The position numbers and the translations under genes were made by a program. The notes under the pieces were generated by a model that had not been told where the DNA came from, made no database searches, and was given only the letters and a program-made list of their open reading frames with translations. Source: Candidatus Nitrosacidococcus tergens (lineage in GTDB: Bacteria; Pseudomonadota; Gammaproteobacteria; Nitrosococcales; Nitrosococcaceae). Taken from it: 64,000 nt of DNA. This document shows, piece after piece, positions 44,027 through 55,517 of the stretch. Each line of letters opens with the position of its first letter. The stretch's first letter is position 1. The stretch spans positions 1,259,001 to 1,323,000 of the forward strand of contig NZ_LR778175.1 of NCBI RefSeq assembly GCF_902810445.1, read 5' to 3'.

Positions 44027-44713
44027 TTAGCGATCTAATTCTAATTTTTTAAAGGTATTTAATGCAAATTGTAAATCTTGCCAAGCATCTGCCTTTTTTA
44101 GAGGAGATCGTAGTAAATATGCAGGATGATAAGTAATAATTAATGGAATATCTATATTTGGATACCGATGAACTTGATTACGTAGCTTTCCCAGAGTTTC
44201 TGAAGTATTTAATAGATTTTGAGCAGCAACCCTTCCTAGAGCGAGGATAAGTAAAGGGTTCAATAAGGTAATTTGACTTTCAAGATAGGACTTACATTGC
44301 ACTACCTCTTCAGGGGCAGGATCTCGATTATTTGGAGGGCGGCATTTTAAGATATTAGTGATATAAATTTGAGAGCGTTGTAATCCTAGAGCTTTAAACA
44401 TCTCATTAAGAAGCTGCCCAGCACGACCCACAAAAGGCTCACCTTGCTTATCTTCATCAGCACCAGGGGCCTCTCCTATAATAAGCCACTTTGCTTTTTT
44501 ATCTCCTGTACCAAAAACGGTTTGAATACGGGTTTTATGTAAAGGGCAAGCGGTACAATTACTTACCTTTAAGGCAAGTTCTTCCCATCCAATTTTCGAA
44601 GGACTTGTTTTTTCTATTTCCCTTCTCTCTGATTTTAAGGTGCTTAAAAATTCACGACGTTGCCAAAGGGTAATTCCCATGGCATTTAAGTAATGCAGAT
44701 GGGATATCTTCAT
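44027..44713 (-). CDS. Uracil-DNA glycosylase, family 4 (iron-sulfur type)
   Basis: This enzyme removes uracil from DNA. The 228-residue protein has four cysteines for a 4Fe-4S cluster: Cys53, Cys56 (NCTACPLHKTR), Cys124 and Cys140. The active-site motif GEAPGADEDKQGEPFVGRAGQLLN is at 80-103, and YHPAYLLRS is near the end. The motifs and length fit UDGa. No family 1 ung gene is in this window. Together with rdgB it forms part of the defence against deaminated bases. Confidence 0.94.
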   Translation of the reverse strand: MKISHLHYLNAMGITLWQRREFLSTLKSERREIEKTSPSKIGWEELALKVSNCTACPLHKTRIQTVFGTGDKKAKWLIIGEAPGADEDKQGEPFVGRAGQLLNEMFKALGLQRSQIYITNILKCRPPNNRDPAPEEVVQCKSYLESQITLLNPLLILALGRVAAQNLLNTSETLGKLRNQVHRYPNIDIPLIITYHPAYLLRSPLKKADAWQDLQFALNTFKKLELDR

Positions 44714-44722
44714 AAAAAATCA

Positions 44723-46255
44723 TTATACTTGAGGGTGATTTCTACTAATAGAATTTAGCATTTTATTAAATGCATTTACATAGGCCTTTGCTGAAGCAAT
44801 CACGATGTCTGTATCTGATCCTTGTCCATTAACAATACGACCATCTTTTTCTAGTCGAACTGTAACTTCTCCTTGAGAATCAGTACCACTCGTAATATTA
44901 TTTACGGAATAAAGAGTGAGCTTTACTTCGTGCTTTAAAATAAAATCAATAGCCTTATAAGTGGCATCCACAGGTCCGCTACCTATAGATTCTGCTTGGA
45001 GTTCAACTCCATCTACACTTAAAATTACAGATGCTTTAGGTATTTCTCCAATCTCAGAGATTGTCCTTAGATATAATAATTTAAAACGCTCATTTTCTAC
45101 TGTTAAATGGGTATCAGTAATCAACGCTTGAAGATCTTCATCATAGATTTCGTGCTTTTTATCAGCAAGCTCTTTGAATTTTTGAAATGTAGTGTTTAAA
45201 TCCTCAGCCTTAAGATCAATCCCTAAATCATGAAGTCGTGATTTAAACGCATTGCGCCCAGAATGCTTACCTAGAACCATACGGTTTGTATGCCAGCCTA
45301 CATCTTCTGCACGCATAATTTCATAAGTTTCCCGCTCTTTAAGCACACCATCTTGATGAATGCCAGATTCATGAGCAAAAGCATTAGCACCTACAATTGC
45401 TTTATTGGGCTGGACAGGAAATCCTGTAATTCCTGAAACTAAACGGGAAGTAGGCACAATTTGTGTTGTATCAATACAAGTATCACAAGAAAATAGATCT
45501 CTCCGAGTCCGCACTGCCATAGTAATTTCTTCAAGTGCAGCATTACCAGCCCTTTCTCCAAGACCATTAATGGTACATTCAACTTGGCGAGCGCCGTTTA
45601 TTACAGCTGTCAAAGAATTAGCCACAGCTAAACCTAAATCATTGTGGCAATGTACAGAAAATATTGCTTTATCTGAATTGGGTACCCTCTCTATCAGGGT
45701 GCGAATGAGTTTTCCAAATTGATCCGGAAAATTATAGCCCACTGTATCAGGAATATTAATTGTATTTGCCCCTGCTTTAATCGCTGATTCAATAATCTGG
45801 CATAAAAAATCAATGTCTGACCTTCCAGCATCTTCAGGAGAAAATTCTATATTATCTGTATATTTTTTTGCTCTCTGGATAGCTCTAATCGCATAATCTA
45901 ATACTTGATTAGAATCCATTCTGAGTTTAGCCTTCATGTGGATTGGCGAAGTAGCTATAAAAGTATGAATACGGGTTGAGTTTGATCCCGCTAAAGCTTC
46001 TCCTGCTCGATCAATATCCTCTTTTAATGCACGTGCTAATCCGCATACGGTACTTTCTTTGATAATATGAGCTACAGCACGTACTGCTTCAAAATCTCCT
46101 TGGCTAGCAGCAGGAAATCCTGCTTCAATTACATCTACTCTCATTCGCTCAAGAGCTTTTGCAATACGCAACTTCTCGTCCTGAGTCATAGAAGCACCCG
46201 GGCTTTGTTCTCCATCCCGTAAAGTAGTGTCAAAAATAATTAATCTGTTTTCCAT
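44723..46255 (-). CDS. leuA: 2-isopropylmalate synthase
   Basis: This enzyme condenses acetyl-CoA with 2-oxoisovalerate, the first step of leucine synthesis. The 510-residue protein has [16 protein letters not shown] at 8-23, the central barrel with [13 protein letters not shown] and [14 protein letters not shown], and the C-terminal regulatory domain (about 390-505) that binds leucine. It ends a run ilvB-ilvH-ilvC-pssA-leuA, so branched-chain synthesis genes are grouped. Confidence 0.97.
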   Translation of the reverse strand: MENRLIIFDTTLRDGEQSPGASMTQDEKLRIAKALERMRVDVIEAGFPAASQGDFEAVRAVAHIIKESTVCGLARALKEDIDRAGEALAGSNSTRIHTFIATSPIHMKAKLRMDSNQVLDYAIRAIQRAKKYTDNIEFSPEDAGRSDIDFLCQIIESAIKAGANTINIPDTVGYNFPDQFGKLIRTLIERVPNSDKAIFSVHCHNDLGLAVANSLTAVINGARQVECTINGLGERAGNAALEEITMAVRTRRDLFSCDTCIDTTQIVPTSRLVSGITGFPVQPNKAIVGANAFAHESGIHQDGVLKERETYEIMRAEDVGWHTNRMVLGKHSGRNAFKSRLHDLGIDLKAEDLNTTFQKFKELADKKHEIYDEDLQALITDTHLTVENERFKLLYLRTISEIGEIPKASVILSVDGVELQAESIGSGPVDATYKAIDFILKHEVKLTLYSVNNITSGTDSQGEVTVRLEKDGRIVNGQGSDTDIVIASAKAYVNAFNKMLNSISRNHPQV

Positions 46256-46337
46256 AATAAATAAAATCCCCTACATTACTAATGTATATTAACTTAAAAT
46301 TTAAAAGTGGCTTAATTAAATGTTAATAATTGAATGT

Positions 46338-46355
46338 TTGCCTTTAAACAGGCAA
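46338..46355 (-). terminator. Weak hairpin between pssA and leuA
   Basis: A 6-base perfect stem TTGCCT/AGGCAA with a 6-base loop lies 30 bases past the pssA stop. It has no strong T tract on the minus strand. It may separate leuA from the upstream genes, since the 129-base gap also has room for a leuA promoter. Confidence 0.35.
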
Positions 46356-46384
46356 TAATAGGAGAGTAAATAAATTCATGAAAT

Positions 46385-47170
46385 TTATTTCTCATTAATA
46401 TGAGATGAAGAAATAGGACGACGCTGTATTCTACGCCGACGAAGTTGTATTAAAGTAATAGATGGGCCGGATACAGAATATAGTAAAGCACAAATAAACA
46501 ACACCTTAGGAGGATCAGTAGAAATTAAAATAAATATTAACACTACTGCTAAAATTGCTATAAAAGGCACTTGATCATAGTTATAGAAATTTTTAAAACT
46601 ATAGTAGCGAATATTACTCACCATAAAGGTAGCTATAACTACAGTTAACACAAGTACTAAGATTCTAAGATCAGATCCCGGTATATCAAGATCAGTTGCC
46701 ACCCATACTAACCCTACTAAGCAAGCCGCAGCAGCAGGGCTTGCAAGCCCTTGAAAATAACGCTTATCGATAGTCCCAACTTGGGTATTAAATCGTGCTA
46801 GTCGTAATGCCGTGCAAGCAGCATAAAGAAACGCTGCAGACCACCCTATTTTCCCCAGAGTATGCAGTGACCATTCATAAACAATAAGAGCAGGCCCCAT
46901 ACCGAAAGAAACCATATCTGATAGGCTATCATATTCAGCTCCAAAAGCACTTTCGGTATTAGTAATACGAGCTATCCTACCATCTACACCATCCATTAGC
47001 ATAGCAATGAAAATAGCAACTGCTGCTGCTTCAAAACGACCATTTATAGCTGCAATGATTCCATAAAACCCTGCAAATAGTCCCGTTGTAGTAAATAAGT
47101 TAGGTAGAAGATAAATTCCTCTACGGCGTCGACCACCCATTTTCAATGGTGTAGAAGATTCTAAACTCAC
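46385..47170 (-). CDS. pssA: CDP-diacylglycerol-serine O-phosphatidyltransferase
   Basis: This membrane enzyme makes phosphatidylserine. The 261-residue protein carries the CDP-alcohol phosphotransferase motif with Asp60, Asp63, Asp81 and Asp85 (MDGVDGRIAR...EYDSLSD) and several membrane helices. The basic N- and C-termini are typical of the type II (integral) enzyme. It lies between ilvC (13 bases) and leuA, an arrangement seen in other beta- and gammaproteobacteria. Confidence 0.93.
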   Translation of the reverse strand: MSLESSTPLKMGGRRRRGIYLLPNLFTTTGLFAGFYGIIAAINGRFEAAAVAIFIAMLMDGVDGRIARITNTESAFGAEYDSLSDMVSFGMGPALIVYEWSLHTLGKIGWSAAFLYAACTALRLARFNTQVGTIDKRYFQGLASPAAAACLVGLVWVATDLDIPGSDLRILVLVLTVVIATFMVSNIRYYSFKNFYNYDQVPFIAILAVVLIFILISTDPPKVLFICALLYSVSGPSITLIQLRRRRIQRRPISSSHINEK

Positions 47171-47183
47171 TAGATAATAAAAA

Positions 47184-48248
<1,065 letters not shown>

Positions 48249-48260
48249 TTATTAAAAAAA

Positions 48261-48755
48261 TCATGGTTGTAGTGCTTTTTTCCCTCGTGTAATACCTATT
48301 GCACCAGATCGAACAGTTTCAAGGATTTTAAATCCACTAAAAGCTTGAAGAAATGCATCTTGTTTGCTTACGCTACCGGTAAGCTCTATAGTATAAGTAT
48401 TGTCAGTCACATCAATAATATTACCTCGAAAAATATCACTTAATTGTTTTGCCTCATTACGTTCAGTTGCTGAGGCAACCCATATCTTAAGTAACATTAA
48501 TTCTCGCTCAATATGCGCTCCCTTATTTAGATCCTCTGCTATTACAACATCAATCAACTTATCTAACTGTTTTAATACTTGTGCTATTAATTTATCTGAT
48601 CCAGAGGTGACCAGAGTCATTCGAGATAGAGAAGGATCTTCTGTTGGGGCTACTGATAAAGATTCAATATTATACCCACGAGCAGAAAATAAGCCTGCGA
48701 CTCGAGATAAAGCCCCAGATTCATTTTCCATTAATAGGGAAATAATATGACGCAT
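48261..48755 (-). CDS. ilvH: Acetolactate synthase small (regulatory) subunit
   Basis: The 164-residue protein has an N-terminal ACT domain (MRHIISLLMENESGALSRVAGLFSARG region, about 1-77) and a second ACT-like domain. It binds valine and stimulates the catalytic subunit. It lies 28 bases after ilvB. The length is normal for IlvH. Confidence 0.97.
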   Translation of the reverse strand: MRHIISLLMENESGALSRVAGLFSARGYNIESLSVAPTEDPSLSRMTLVTSGSDKLIAQVLKQLDKLIDVVIAEDLNKGAHIERELMLLKIWVASATERNEAKQLSDIFRGNIIDVTDNTYTIELTGSVSKQDAFLQAFSGFKILETVRSGAIGITRGKKALQP

Positions 48756-48783
48756 ATTTCTATATATCCTATTGCTATAAGAA

Positions 48784-50508
48784 TTACAGTGTATTACATT
48801 GGGAGCTTAAGTGCATTTCATGATGTCCCTTACCTGCGGCAATCATAGGATACACGTTCTCTGTTTGATCAGTGATAAAATCTAGAAATACTAAACGATC
48901 CTTGAGATCAAAAGCTTCTTTTAATGCTGCTTCTATATCACTTGGTTTTTCAACACGTATGCCTACGTGACCATAAGCTTCAGTAAGTTTTACAAAATCT
49001 GGGAGGGCATCTACATAAGAATGAGAATAGCGCCGATCATAGAAAAACTCCTGCCACTGACGGACCATACCCATATAGCGGTTGTTTAAGTTGATAATTT
49101 TTATAGGTAAATCATATTGCTTACAGGTTGAGAGTTCTTGGATGCACATTTGGATGCTTGCCTCTCCTGTTACGCAGGCAACTAGAGATTCTGGATATGC
49201 AAATTGGACTCCCATTGCTGCAGGTAATCCAAACCCCATTGTGCCTAACCCACCTGAATTGATCCAATGCCTTGGCTGATCAAACTTATAAAATTGAGCA
49301 ACCCACATCTGATGTTGGCCTACATCAGATGCAACATAGGCAAATCTTTCTTTAGTTAATTCATAGAGTTTTTCAATAACGTATTGAGGCTTAATTAGCT
49401 CATTACTCTTTTGATATTGTAAACAGTTTATATTTTGCCACTGTTTAATTTGATTCCACCATTGGGATAGTACATTTTGATCCGGATTTTGACTAGTCCT
49501 CTTTAATATTTCAATGCACTGTTTAAGTACTACTTTAACATCTCCTATAATAGGAATATGAGCATGTATATTCTTTGATATACTTGAGGGGTCAATATCA
49601 ATATGAATAACTTTAGCATAGGGGCAAAATTGATTAATATCGCCTGTTACTCGATCATCAAAACGTGCACCTATAGCAACTAGTACATCACATTCATGCA
49701 TGCTCATGTTAGCTTCATAAGTTCCATGCATCCCCAACATTCCGATAAACTGAGAATTAGTAGCCGGATAAGCACCTAACCCCATAAGAGTACTAGTAAT
49801 AGGGTAACCAAGTAGTCGAACAAATTCAGTAAGCTCACTGGCAGCATTACTAATTACTACCCCACCACCAGTATATATCATTGGTTTTTTTGCAGAGAGT
49901 AGCAAATTAATAGCTTCTTCTAGCCTATCGAATTGTTGAAGTGCCACTTTACGATAAGATCTTAGGTTAACTTGTTTAGGGTAGTGGTAAGGAATTTTAA
50001 TATTAGGATCGGTAATATCTTTAGGTATATCTATCACTACAGGTCCTGGTCGACCACTTGTAGCAATATAAAAAGCCTTTTTAAAGATAGGAGCTATTTC
50101 TTCAATGCTTTTAACTAAAAAATTGTGCTTTACGCAAGGCCTTGTAACACCGACAGAATCTACTTCTTGGAAAGCATCACTACCAATAACTGATCTAGGT
50201 ACTTGACCAGTGATTACTACTAATGGGCTAGAATCCATATAAGCAGTAGCAATACCAGTAATAGCATTCGTTGCTCCAGGACCAGAAGTAACGAGAACCA
50301 CCCCTGCCTTACCAGTAGATCGGGCATAGCCATCCGCTGCATGAGCAGCCCCTTGTTCATGGCGAACTAAGACATGAGTAATATCTGGTTGCTGGTAAAG
50401 TGCATCATAAATATGAAGTACCGCCCCCCCTGGATACCCAAAAATGTACTCTACACCCTCGTCTTTTAGACATTGAACAAGAATTTCAGCCCCACTTAGG
50501 CAATTCAC
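48784..50508 (-). CDS. ilvB: Acetolactate synthase large subunit
   Basis: This ThDP enzyme condenses pyruvate to acetolactate, or with 2-oxobutyrate to acetohydroxybutyrate. The 574-residue protein has the ThDP glutamate region FGYPGGAVLHIYD, RHEQGAAHAADGYARSTGK, GPGATNAITGIATAYMDS, and the C-terminal ThDP motif with GLGTMGFGLPAAMG. The start is GTG at 50508 with GAGGA seven bases upstream. It is the first gene of ilvB-ilvH-ilvC-pssA and diverges from pyrC. I saw no leader-peptide attenuator in the 104-base gap. The ilvI name would be equally valid. Confidence 0.97.
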   Translation of the reverse strand: MNCLSGAEILVQCLKDEGVEYIFGYPGGAVLHIYDALYQQPDITHVLVRHEQGAAHAADGYARSTGKAGVVLVTSGPGATNAITGIATAYMDSSPLVVITGQVPRSVIGSDAFQEVDSVGVTRPCVKHNFLVKSIEEIAPIFKKAFYIATSGRPGPVVIDIPKDITDPNIKIPYHYPKQVNLRSYRKVALQQFDRLEEAINLLLSAKKPMIYTGGGVVISNAASELTEFVRLLGYPITSTLMGLGAYPATNSQFIGMLGMHGTYEANMSMHECDVLVAIGARFDDRVTGDINQFCPYAKVIHIDIDPSSISKNIHAHIPIIGDVKVVLKQCIEILKRTSQNPDQNVLSQWWNQIKQWQNINCLQYQKSNELIKPQYVIEKLYELTKERFAYVASDVGQHQMWVAQFYKFDQPRHWINSGGLGTMGFGLPAAMGVQFAYPESLVACVTGEASIQMCIQELSTCKQYDLPIKIINLNNRYMGMVRQWQEFFYDRRYSHSYVDALPDFVKLTEAYGHVGIRVEKPSDIEAALKEAFDLKDRLVFLDFITDQTENVYPMIAAGKGHHEMHLSSQCNTL

Positions 50509-50612
50509 AACAAATTCCTCTTTAACTTTATTACTATAAACTCAGATTATACTGTACTTAAAAAGTATCCTACTAATCTAGGAAACATATAAACTCATAC
50601 TAACAAAAAATT

Positions 50613-51656
50613 ATGATAAATAGATTAATAATTACTCATCCCGATGATTGGCATTTACACTTACGAGATGGAAGTGTGTTAGTACATACTGTTTTTGATG
50701 CTTCTCAACGATTCGCTCGAGCTATCGTTATGCCTAACCTCAAACCACCTATAATAACAACCCAACAAGCACTAGCTTACCGAAATCGGATTCTCTCTGT
50801 ATTACCTAAAGATAAAATATTTCAACCTTTAATGACTCTTTATCTTACTGATAATACCACAGCTAAGGAAATTATCAGTGCTAAAGATAGTGGTTATATA
50901 TACGGTGTTAAATTATATCCTGCAGGTGTAACTACCAATGCTGATTCTGGCGTAACTAGCCTTACTAAACTCTATCCCATATTTGAGGTATTACAAAAGA
51001 AAAAACTTCCCTTATTACTTCATGGAGAGACTATTGATCCAAGCATTGATATTTTTGATCGAGAAAAAGTATTTATAGAACAAAATCTTATTCCTATACT
51101 TCATGATTTTCCAGAACTTAAGGTAGTGCTAGAGCATATTAGCACTCAAGAGGCAGTAGAGTTTATTAAAGCAATGCCGTCAAATATTGCGGCAACAATT
51201 ACCCCACATCATTTATTGTTGAATAGAAATGCAATGTTATTAGGAGGAATTCAACCTCATCATTATTGCTTGCCTGTGCTTAAAAAAGAGAAGCATCGCC
51301 AGGCACTTATTGCTGCAGCTACCAGTGGTAGTCCAAAATTTTTCCTAGGTACAGATAGTGCACCTCATTCTAAAAGTAATAAAGAATCTGCTTGCGGTTG
51401 TGCTGGAATTTACAACAGCCATGCAGCTTTAGAGCTCTATGCTGAAATTTTTGAGGCAGCAGATTCTTTAAGTAAATTAGAGGGGTTTACTAGTTTTTAT
51501 GGTCCAGATTTTTATGGATTGCCTAGAAATCAAGCTAAGATTACTTTGCTTAGATCTCCATGGAAAGTACCTAAAAACCTACCTTTTGGGGATCAAGTAT
51601 TAATCCCCCTACAAGCTGGGCTAACAATCAATTGGTGTTTAGAAAAAAAACAATAG
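50613..51656 (+). CDS. pyrC: Dihydroorotase (PyrC, class II)
   Basis: This zinc enzyme cyclises carbamoyl aspartate in pyrimidine synthesis. The 347-residue protein matches the E. coli PyrC type. Zinc ligands His14 and His16 are in [10 protein letters not shown], the carboxylated Lys is in [17 protein letters not shown] and EHIST carry further ligands, and TDSAPHSK supplies the catalytic Asp. It ends 19 bases from the convergent purC. Confidence 0.97.
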   Translation: MINRLIITHPDDWHLHLRDGSVLVHTVFDASQRFARAIVMPNLKPPIITTQQALAYRNRILSVLPKDKIFQPLMTLYLTDNTTAKEIISAKDSGYIYGVKLYPAGVTTNADSGVTSLTKLYPIFEVLQKKKLPLLLHGETIDPSIDIFDREKVFIEQNLIPILHDFPELKVVLEHISTQEAVEFIKAMPSNIAATITPHHLLLNRNAMLLGGIQPHHYCLPVLKKEKHRQALIAAATSGSPKFFLGTDSAPHSKSNKESACGCAGIYNSHAALELYAEIFEAADSLSKLEGFTSFYGPDFYGLPRNQAKITLLRSPWKVPKNLPFGDQVLIPLQAGLTINWCLEKKQ

Positions 51657-51675
51657 GTTAGTACGGTTATATACA

Positions 51676-52407
51676 CTATAATAGTGTACCAATACGGCGA
51701 GCTACCTCTTCATAAGCTTCTATGAGTCCACCTAATCCATGGCGAAAGCGATCCTTATCTAATTTTTTTCGTGTTTCTATATCCCAAAGACGGCATCCAT
51801 CCGGAGTAAATTCATCTCCTAATATTAATTGACCTTGATAATCCCCAAATTCTAATTTGTAATCTACTAATAGTAGGCCAGCATCTAAAAAGAGTTTTTT
51901 CAAAAAATCATTGACTCGAAAAGTATAGATTTTCATCTGCTCTACTTGATTTTTAGTAGCCCAGCCAAAAGTTTCAATATGATATTCATTAATCATAGGG
52001 TCATGAAGTGTATCATTTTTTAGAAAAAACTCAAAGATAGGCGGTTCTAGATCCTCCCCATCTTGCACACCTAGTCTTCGGCATAAACTTCCTGTTGCTA
52101 TATTGCGCACTACACATTCAATAGGAAGCATTTCTAAATTTTTGACTAGAGATTCTTGAGGACCGATCAGTTTTTCAAAATGAGTAGGAATACCTACCTG
52201 ATCTAGTTTTTCCATGATAAAAGCATTAAATTTATTATTTATCTCCCCTTTTTTACTAAACTGCTCTGTTTTCCCTCCATCAAACGCAGAGGTATCGTCA
52301 CGAAAATGTAAAATTAACAGCTTAGAATCATTAGTGGTATAAACTGTTTTTGCTTTTCCTGAATAGAGTTTGATTTGTTTTGTATATTCCATCATTTTAA
52401 TATTCAC
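51676..52407 (-). CDS. purC: Phosphoribosylaminoimidazole-succinocarboxamide synthase (SAICAR synthetase)
   Basis: This enzyme ligates CAIR with aspartate in purine synthesis. The 243-residue protein has the [11 protein letters not shown] nucleotide region, [24 protein letters not shown] and [12 protein letters not shown]. The GTG at 52407 overlaps the bamC stop by 4 bases (GTGA), suggesting translational coupling. An ATG at 52395 is an alternative that fits the family N-terminus. The dapA-bamC-purC order is a gammaproteobacterial hallmark. Confidence 0.96.
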   Translation of the reverse strand: MNIKMMEYTKQIKLYSGKAKTVYTTNDSKLLILHFRDDTSAFDGGKTEQFSKKGEINNKFNAFIMEKLDQVGIPTHFEKLIGPQESLVKNLEMLPIECVVRNIATGSLCRRLGVQDGEDLEPPIFEFFLKNDTLHDPMINEYHIETFGWATKNQVEQMKIYTFRVNDFLKKLFLDAGLLLVDYKLEFGDYQGQLILGDEFTPDGCRLWDIETRKKLDKDRFRHGLGGLIEAYEEVARRIGTLL

Positions 52408-53420
52408 TCGCTTAATTGTTCGCCAATTAAAGATAGTAGGTGTTTTGATACTTGAGTCTCATCTTTATTTCCTTTTTTATCCAGAATAACGATCCGAGTG
52501 GAAGGTCCATCTGAAATTAATTTGATTTGGTACTGGTTTTGTTTACTTTTACTATCTTTCTTTTTCCAAAAAGCCAGTTTTGATCCTAGGGTTTTTTTCT
52601 TTTCCTTATCATCATCTAAGAAAGGATCATTGTAACGAATATAATAGATACCTCGGGATCTACTATGATCATCTACTGTAAACCCTTTACGATCTAAAAT
52701 AAGCCCTACTTCTTCCCAAACGTGAGAGAAGTCTTTATCAACTTCTAAGACTGTACCTTGTTCAAGTACACTGACTTTCTGCTTAGATTGATAGTCACTT
52801 TCTTCCTCTTTAACTGCTAGATCTTGAGCATGAAGTACACCCAAGTAATCAGCGAGACTGCGAAATGCCGCTTCTTCCTGTTGAGGATTGATACTTTTGC
52901 CACGTTGCTTTAGGTGGATAATAGAGTGTTGTGGGACTTCTCCATGTTCTATCTGTACTCGATAATTATCTTGATTTGTATTACCAATAACATCCATAAA
53001 ACCAATACGAATGTCTTCAGCTTTAATCTTAAAGTTATTCTCCAGCCAAAAGCCATGAATCCTACTCCATACTTGCTCTAAGCTTTCAGGGACTACTAGC
53101 TGTCGCTTCTTTCCCTCCCCCTCTATATAAGGTTTTTCATCCGATTTAATACCATATATTTCCCGTAAAGGATTAGTTGCTTGTTCTTTATATTCTAAAT
53201 AAGTTGCCTTATTTGTACTGGTTTCTTTTATATCATCATGAATATTGTTGATACTTAGATTTGGTGGAATTTCAAGGGGGGGTAATGCCTTGGCTTCCCG
53301 ATATTTTTTAGTATTATCCGGTACAATTTTATCTAATGCAGAAAAAGTACGGGCACAGCTGCTGAGGATAACTGTGGTTGCACACATCAGTATTATCCAG
53401 CCGTTTCGGCTCCAAAGCAT
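52404..53420 (-). CDS. bamC: Outer-membrane assembly lipoprotein BamC
   Basis: This lipoprotein of the BAM complex has 338 residues. The lipobox LSSC places the acylated cysteine at Cys22. After it comes the low-complexity linker with conserved PPLEIPPNL, then two BamC helix-grip domains (about 115-200 and 225-335). It lies between dapA (30 bases) and purC (overlap). No clear Shine-Dalgarno site is visible before the start. Confidence 0.9.
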   Translation of the reverse strand: MLWSRNGWIILMCATTVILSSCARTFSALDKIVPDNTKKYREAKALPPLEIPPNLSINNIHDDIKETSTNKATYLEYKEQATNPLREIYGIKSDEKPYIEGEGKKRQLVVPESLEQVWSRIHGFWLENNFKIKAEDIRIGFMDVIGNTNQDNYRVQIEHGEVPQHSIIHLKQRGKSINPQQEEAAFRSLADYLGVLHAQDLAVKEEESDYQSKQKVSVLEQGTVLEVDKDFSHVWEEVGLILDRKGFTVDDHSRSRGIYYIRYNDPFLDDDKEKKKTLGSKLAFWKKKDSKSKQNQYQIKLISDGPSTRIVILDKKGNKDETQVSKHLLSLIGEQLSE

Positions 53421-53450
53421 AATTTATTATTACGATAGTAGTAGCTATTA

Positions 53451-54329
53451 TCATGGCAAAGCCTGTGCTTGGCTTAAGGCCAGCTCAAGGAGTTGATGAT
53501 ATTGATTTGATAGATGGGTTAGCGGTAATCGAATTCCTAAATGAATTAGCTCCATTCTATGTAAAGCCCATTTTACTGGAATTGGGTTTGCTTCAAGAAA
53601 TAGGGCTTTATATAAAGGGGTAAGTTGTTGGTTTATTTGTTTTGCTGCTACTTGGTTTTGATGTAGTGCAGCATCGCATAATTCATGCATCATTTTAGGA
53701 GCAACATTGGCAACAACAGAAATATTTCCCTTTCCACCTAATAAGATACATTCCATTGCTGTATTATCATCTCCACTATAGAGATCGATTTTCTCTCCAC
53801 AGAGATCCAAAATCTTTTTTCCTCGACTAAGATCTCCCGTAGCTTCTTTTATACCAATAATGTTAGGGATATCAGCTAAACGAGCCACTGTTTCTGGTAA
53901 TAAATCACACCCCGTTCTAGTTGGTACATTGTAGAGAATTTGAGGAATAGGAACTGCATCTGCAATAGCTTTAAAGTGTAAATAAAGCCCTTCTTGAGTA
54001 GGTCTATTATAGTAAGGTGTAACAAGTAGACATGCATCAGCACCTGCATCTAAAGCTGCTTGAGTAAGATCAATTGCTTCACTTGTGCAATTTGCTCCAG
54101 TACCTGCGATAATAGGTATTCGACCTCGTACTTGTTTAACAACTTCTTGGATAATTTTTATATGTTCTTTAATATCTAAAGTAGCAGACTCTCCTGTTGT
54201 ACCCACTGCTACAATTGCATCTGTCTTATTTTCTAAGTGAAAGTCCACTAACCGAGATAAGTTTTCCCAATCTATCGCACCATTTGTATACATCGGGGTA
54301 ACTAAAGCAACCATACTACCGTAAAGCAT
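53451..54329 (-). CDS. dapA: 4-hydroxy-tetrahydrodipicolinate synthase
   Basis: This aldolase condenses pyruvate with aspartate semialdehyde at the entry to lysine and diaminopimelate synthesis. It has GTTGESATL, the YNVPTRTG box with the catalytic Tyr, and the Schiff-base Lys in GIKEATGD. I chose the ATG at 54329 (MLYGSMVALVTPM, 292 residues) over the one at 54335. AAAGA is correctly spaced for the former and directly abuts the latter. It heads dapA-bamC-purC. Confidence 0.96.
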   Translation of the reverse strand: MLYGSMVALVTPMYTNGAIDWENLSRLVDFHLENKTDAIVAVGTTGESATLDIKEHIKIIQEVVKQVRGRIPIIAGTGANCTSEAIDLTQAALDAGADACLLVTPYYNRPTQEGLYLHFKAIADAVPIPQILYNVPTRTGCDLLPETVARLADIPNIIGIKEATGDLSRGKKILDLCGEKIDLYSGDDNTAMECILLGGKGNISVVANVAPKMMHELCDAALHQNQVAAKQINQQLTPLYKALFLEANPIPVKWALHRMELIHLGIRLPLTHLSNQYHQLLELALSQAQALP

Positions 54330-54468
54330 AATCATTCTTTAAAGACTAAGTTTAAATAATATTGCTTATGACTATTTTTCAGTAAAAAAATTCTCTTTTA
54401 TTTACACTTGTATTTATACTGCACTGAATAATAAAGTAGATAAGCAAAGGGTTATAAATAAAAATACA

Positions 54469-55002
54469 ATGGAGCAGTATTTAGTTATTTTAGCGATTGG
54501 AAAAAACCAGCCTAATCTTTTAAAAGAAGTAGGAAACACTATACTAAATAGTGGCTGTAATATTAAAGATAGCCGAGTAACGCTAATGGGCTCGGAATTT
54601 AGCATATCGCTCTTTGTTTCTGGTTCTTGGAATACAATTGCTAAGCTAGAGTCAATGCTTCCTATACTTAAACAAAAATTAGCACTCTCTATACTGACAC
54701 AACGTACTCAACCTGATGCTGATCACAATTTTATCCATTATGTAGCAAAAATCACTGCAGCACTATATCAGCCCCATATTTTTCACGAGCTTGCTATTTT
54801 CTTTTTTGAACAAAATCTTTTAATTGAGGAAATGGATACCCACTGCTATCAGGGTTCAGGAGGTGTCACTTTATTTTCAGTAAGCATCATTATACACTTA
54901 CCTACTCATTTATCTATTGCTACACTAAGAAATCAATTTTTAGATTTATGTGATAATTTAAATTTAGATGATGCTTTCTTAGAACCTATTCAAGGACGCT
55001 AA
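54469..55002 (+). CDS. gcvR: Glycine cleavage system regulator GcvR-like (two ACT domains)
   Basis: The 177-residue protein has an N-terminal ACT domain (about 4-75, GKNQPNLLKEVGNTILNSGCNIKDSRVTL is its core, read in parts) and a second ACT domain (about 88-170). This arrangement and the link to bcp, 9 bases downstream, match gammaproteobacterial GcvR, which binds glycine and modulates GcvA. No gcv genes are nearby. The name is by family and context. Confidence 0.88.
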   Translation: MEQYLVILAIGKNQPNLLKEVGNTILNSGCNIKDSRVTLMGSEFSISLFVSGSWNTIAKLESMLPILKQKLALSILTQRTQPDADHNFIHYVAKITAALYQPHIFHELAIFFFEQNLLIEEMDTHCYQGSGGVTLFSVSIIIHLPTHLSIATLRNQFLDLCDNLNLDDAFLEPIQGR

Positions 55003-55011
55003 TTACTTCTT

Positions 55012-55479
55012 ATGTCTAAAATTACTGTTGGATTTGAAGTTCCTGATTTTGAAATTCTTTCAACCTCTAATAACTCTTTTAAACTCTCTCAATTCAAGGG
55101 TCAAAACATAGTGCTCTATTTCTACCCAAAGGATGATACACCAGGGTGTACTAGAGAGGGGCAAGATTTTCGAGATCTATCTGAAGAGTTTAAACGTACA
55201 AATACGCTTATTTTTGGCATTTCCAAAGACAGTATTCAATCCCATGAAATTTTTAAAACTCAGCAGCACTTTCCTTTTGATCTACTATCAGATGAGAACG
55301 AATCTATTTGTCAGTTATTTAATGTAATTAAGTCAAAAAATTATGGTAAGGATGCTAAAGGGATTGAGCGTAGTACTTTTCTCATAGATAAAAATGGGGT
55401 TTTATATAAAGAGTGGCGTCAAGTTAAAGTAGAAGGTCATGCAATGGAAGTACTAGATATAGCTAAAGCATTAGATTAG
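55012..55479 (+). CDS. bcp: Peroxiredoxin, BCP/PrxQ type
   Basis: This thiol peroxidase reduces hydrogen peroxide and organic peroxides. The 155-residue protein has the peroxidatic Cys46 in DDTPGCTREGQDF. The resolving cysteine that often lies five residues later is replaced by Gln51, so this is a one-Cys variant or uses the other cysteine in ESICQLF. Other motifs (FYPKD, ERSTFLID) are normal. It sits between gcvR and nrdA. Confidence 0.94.
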   Translation: MSKITVGFEVPDFEILSTSNNSFKLSQFKGQNIVLYFYPKDDTPGCTREGQDFRDLSEEFKRTNTLIFGISKDSIQSHEIFKTQQHFPFDLLSDENESICQLFNVIKSKNYGKDAKGIERSTFLIDKNGVLYKEWRQVKVEGHAMEVLDIAKALD

Positions 55480-55517
55480 CCCTTCTTATAAGATAGTTAG
55501 AATTAGAATAAGTACAC

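Noticed and set aside
48400..48750. 116-residue frame opposite ilvH
   Set aside because: It is a shadow of ilvH; codon phase of ilvH explains the long opposite frame.
51672..51688. Perfect palindrome TACACTATAATAGTGTA at the purC end
   Set aside because: The one-base centre cannot form a normal hairpin loop, and it overlaps the purC stop codon, so terminator function is doubtful.
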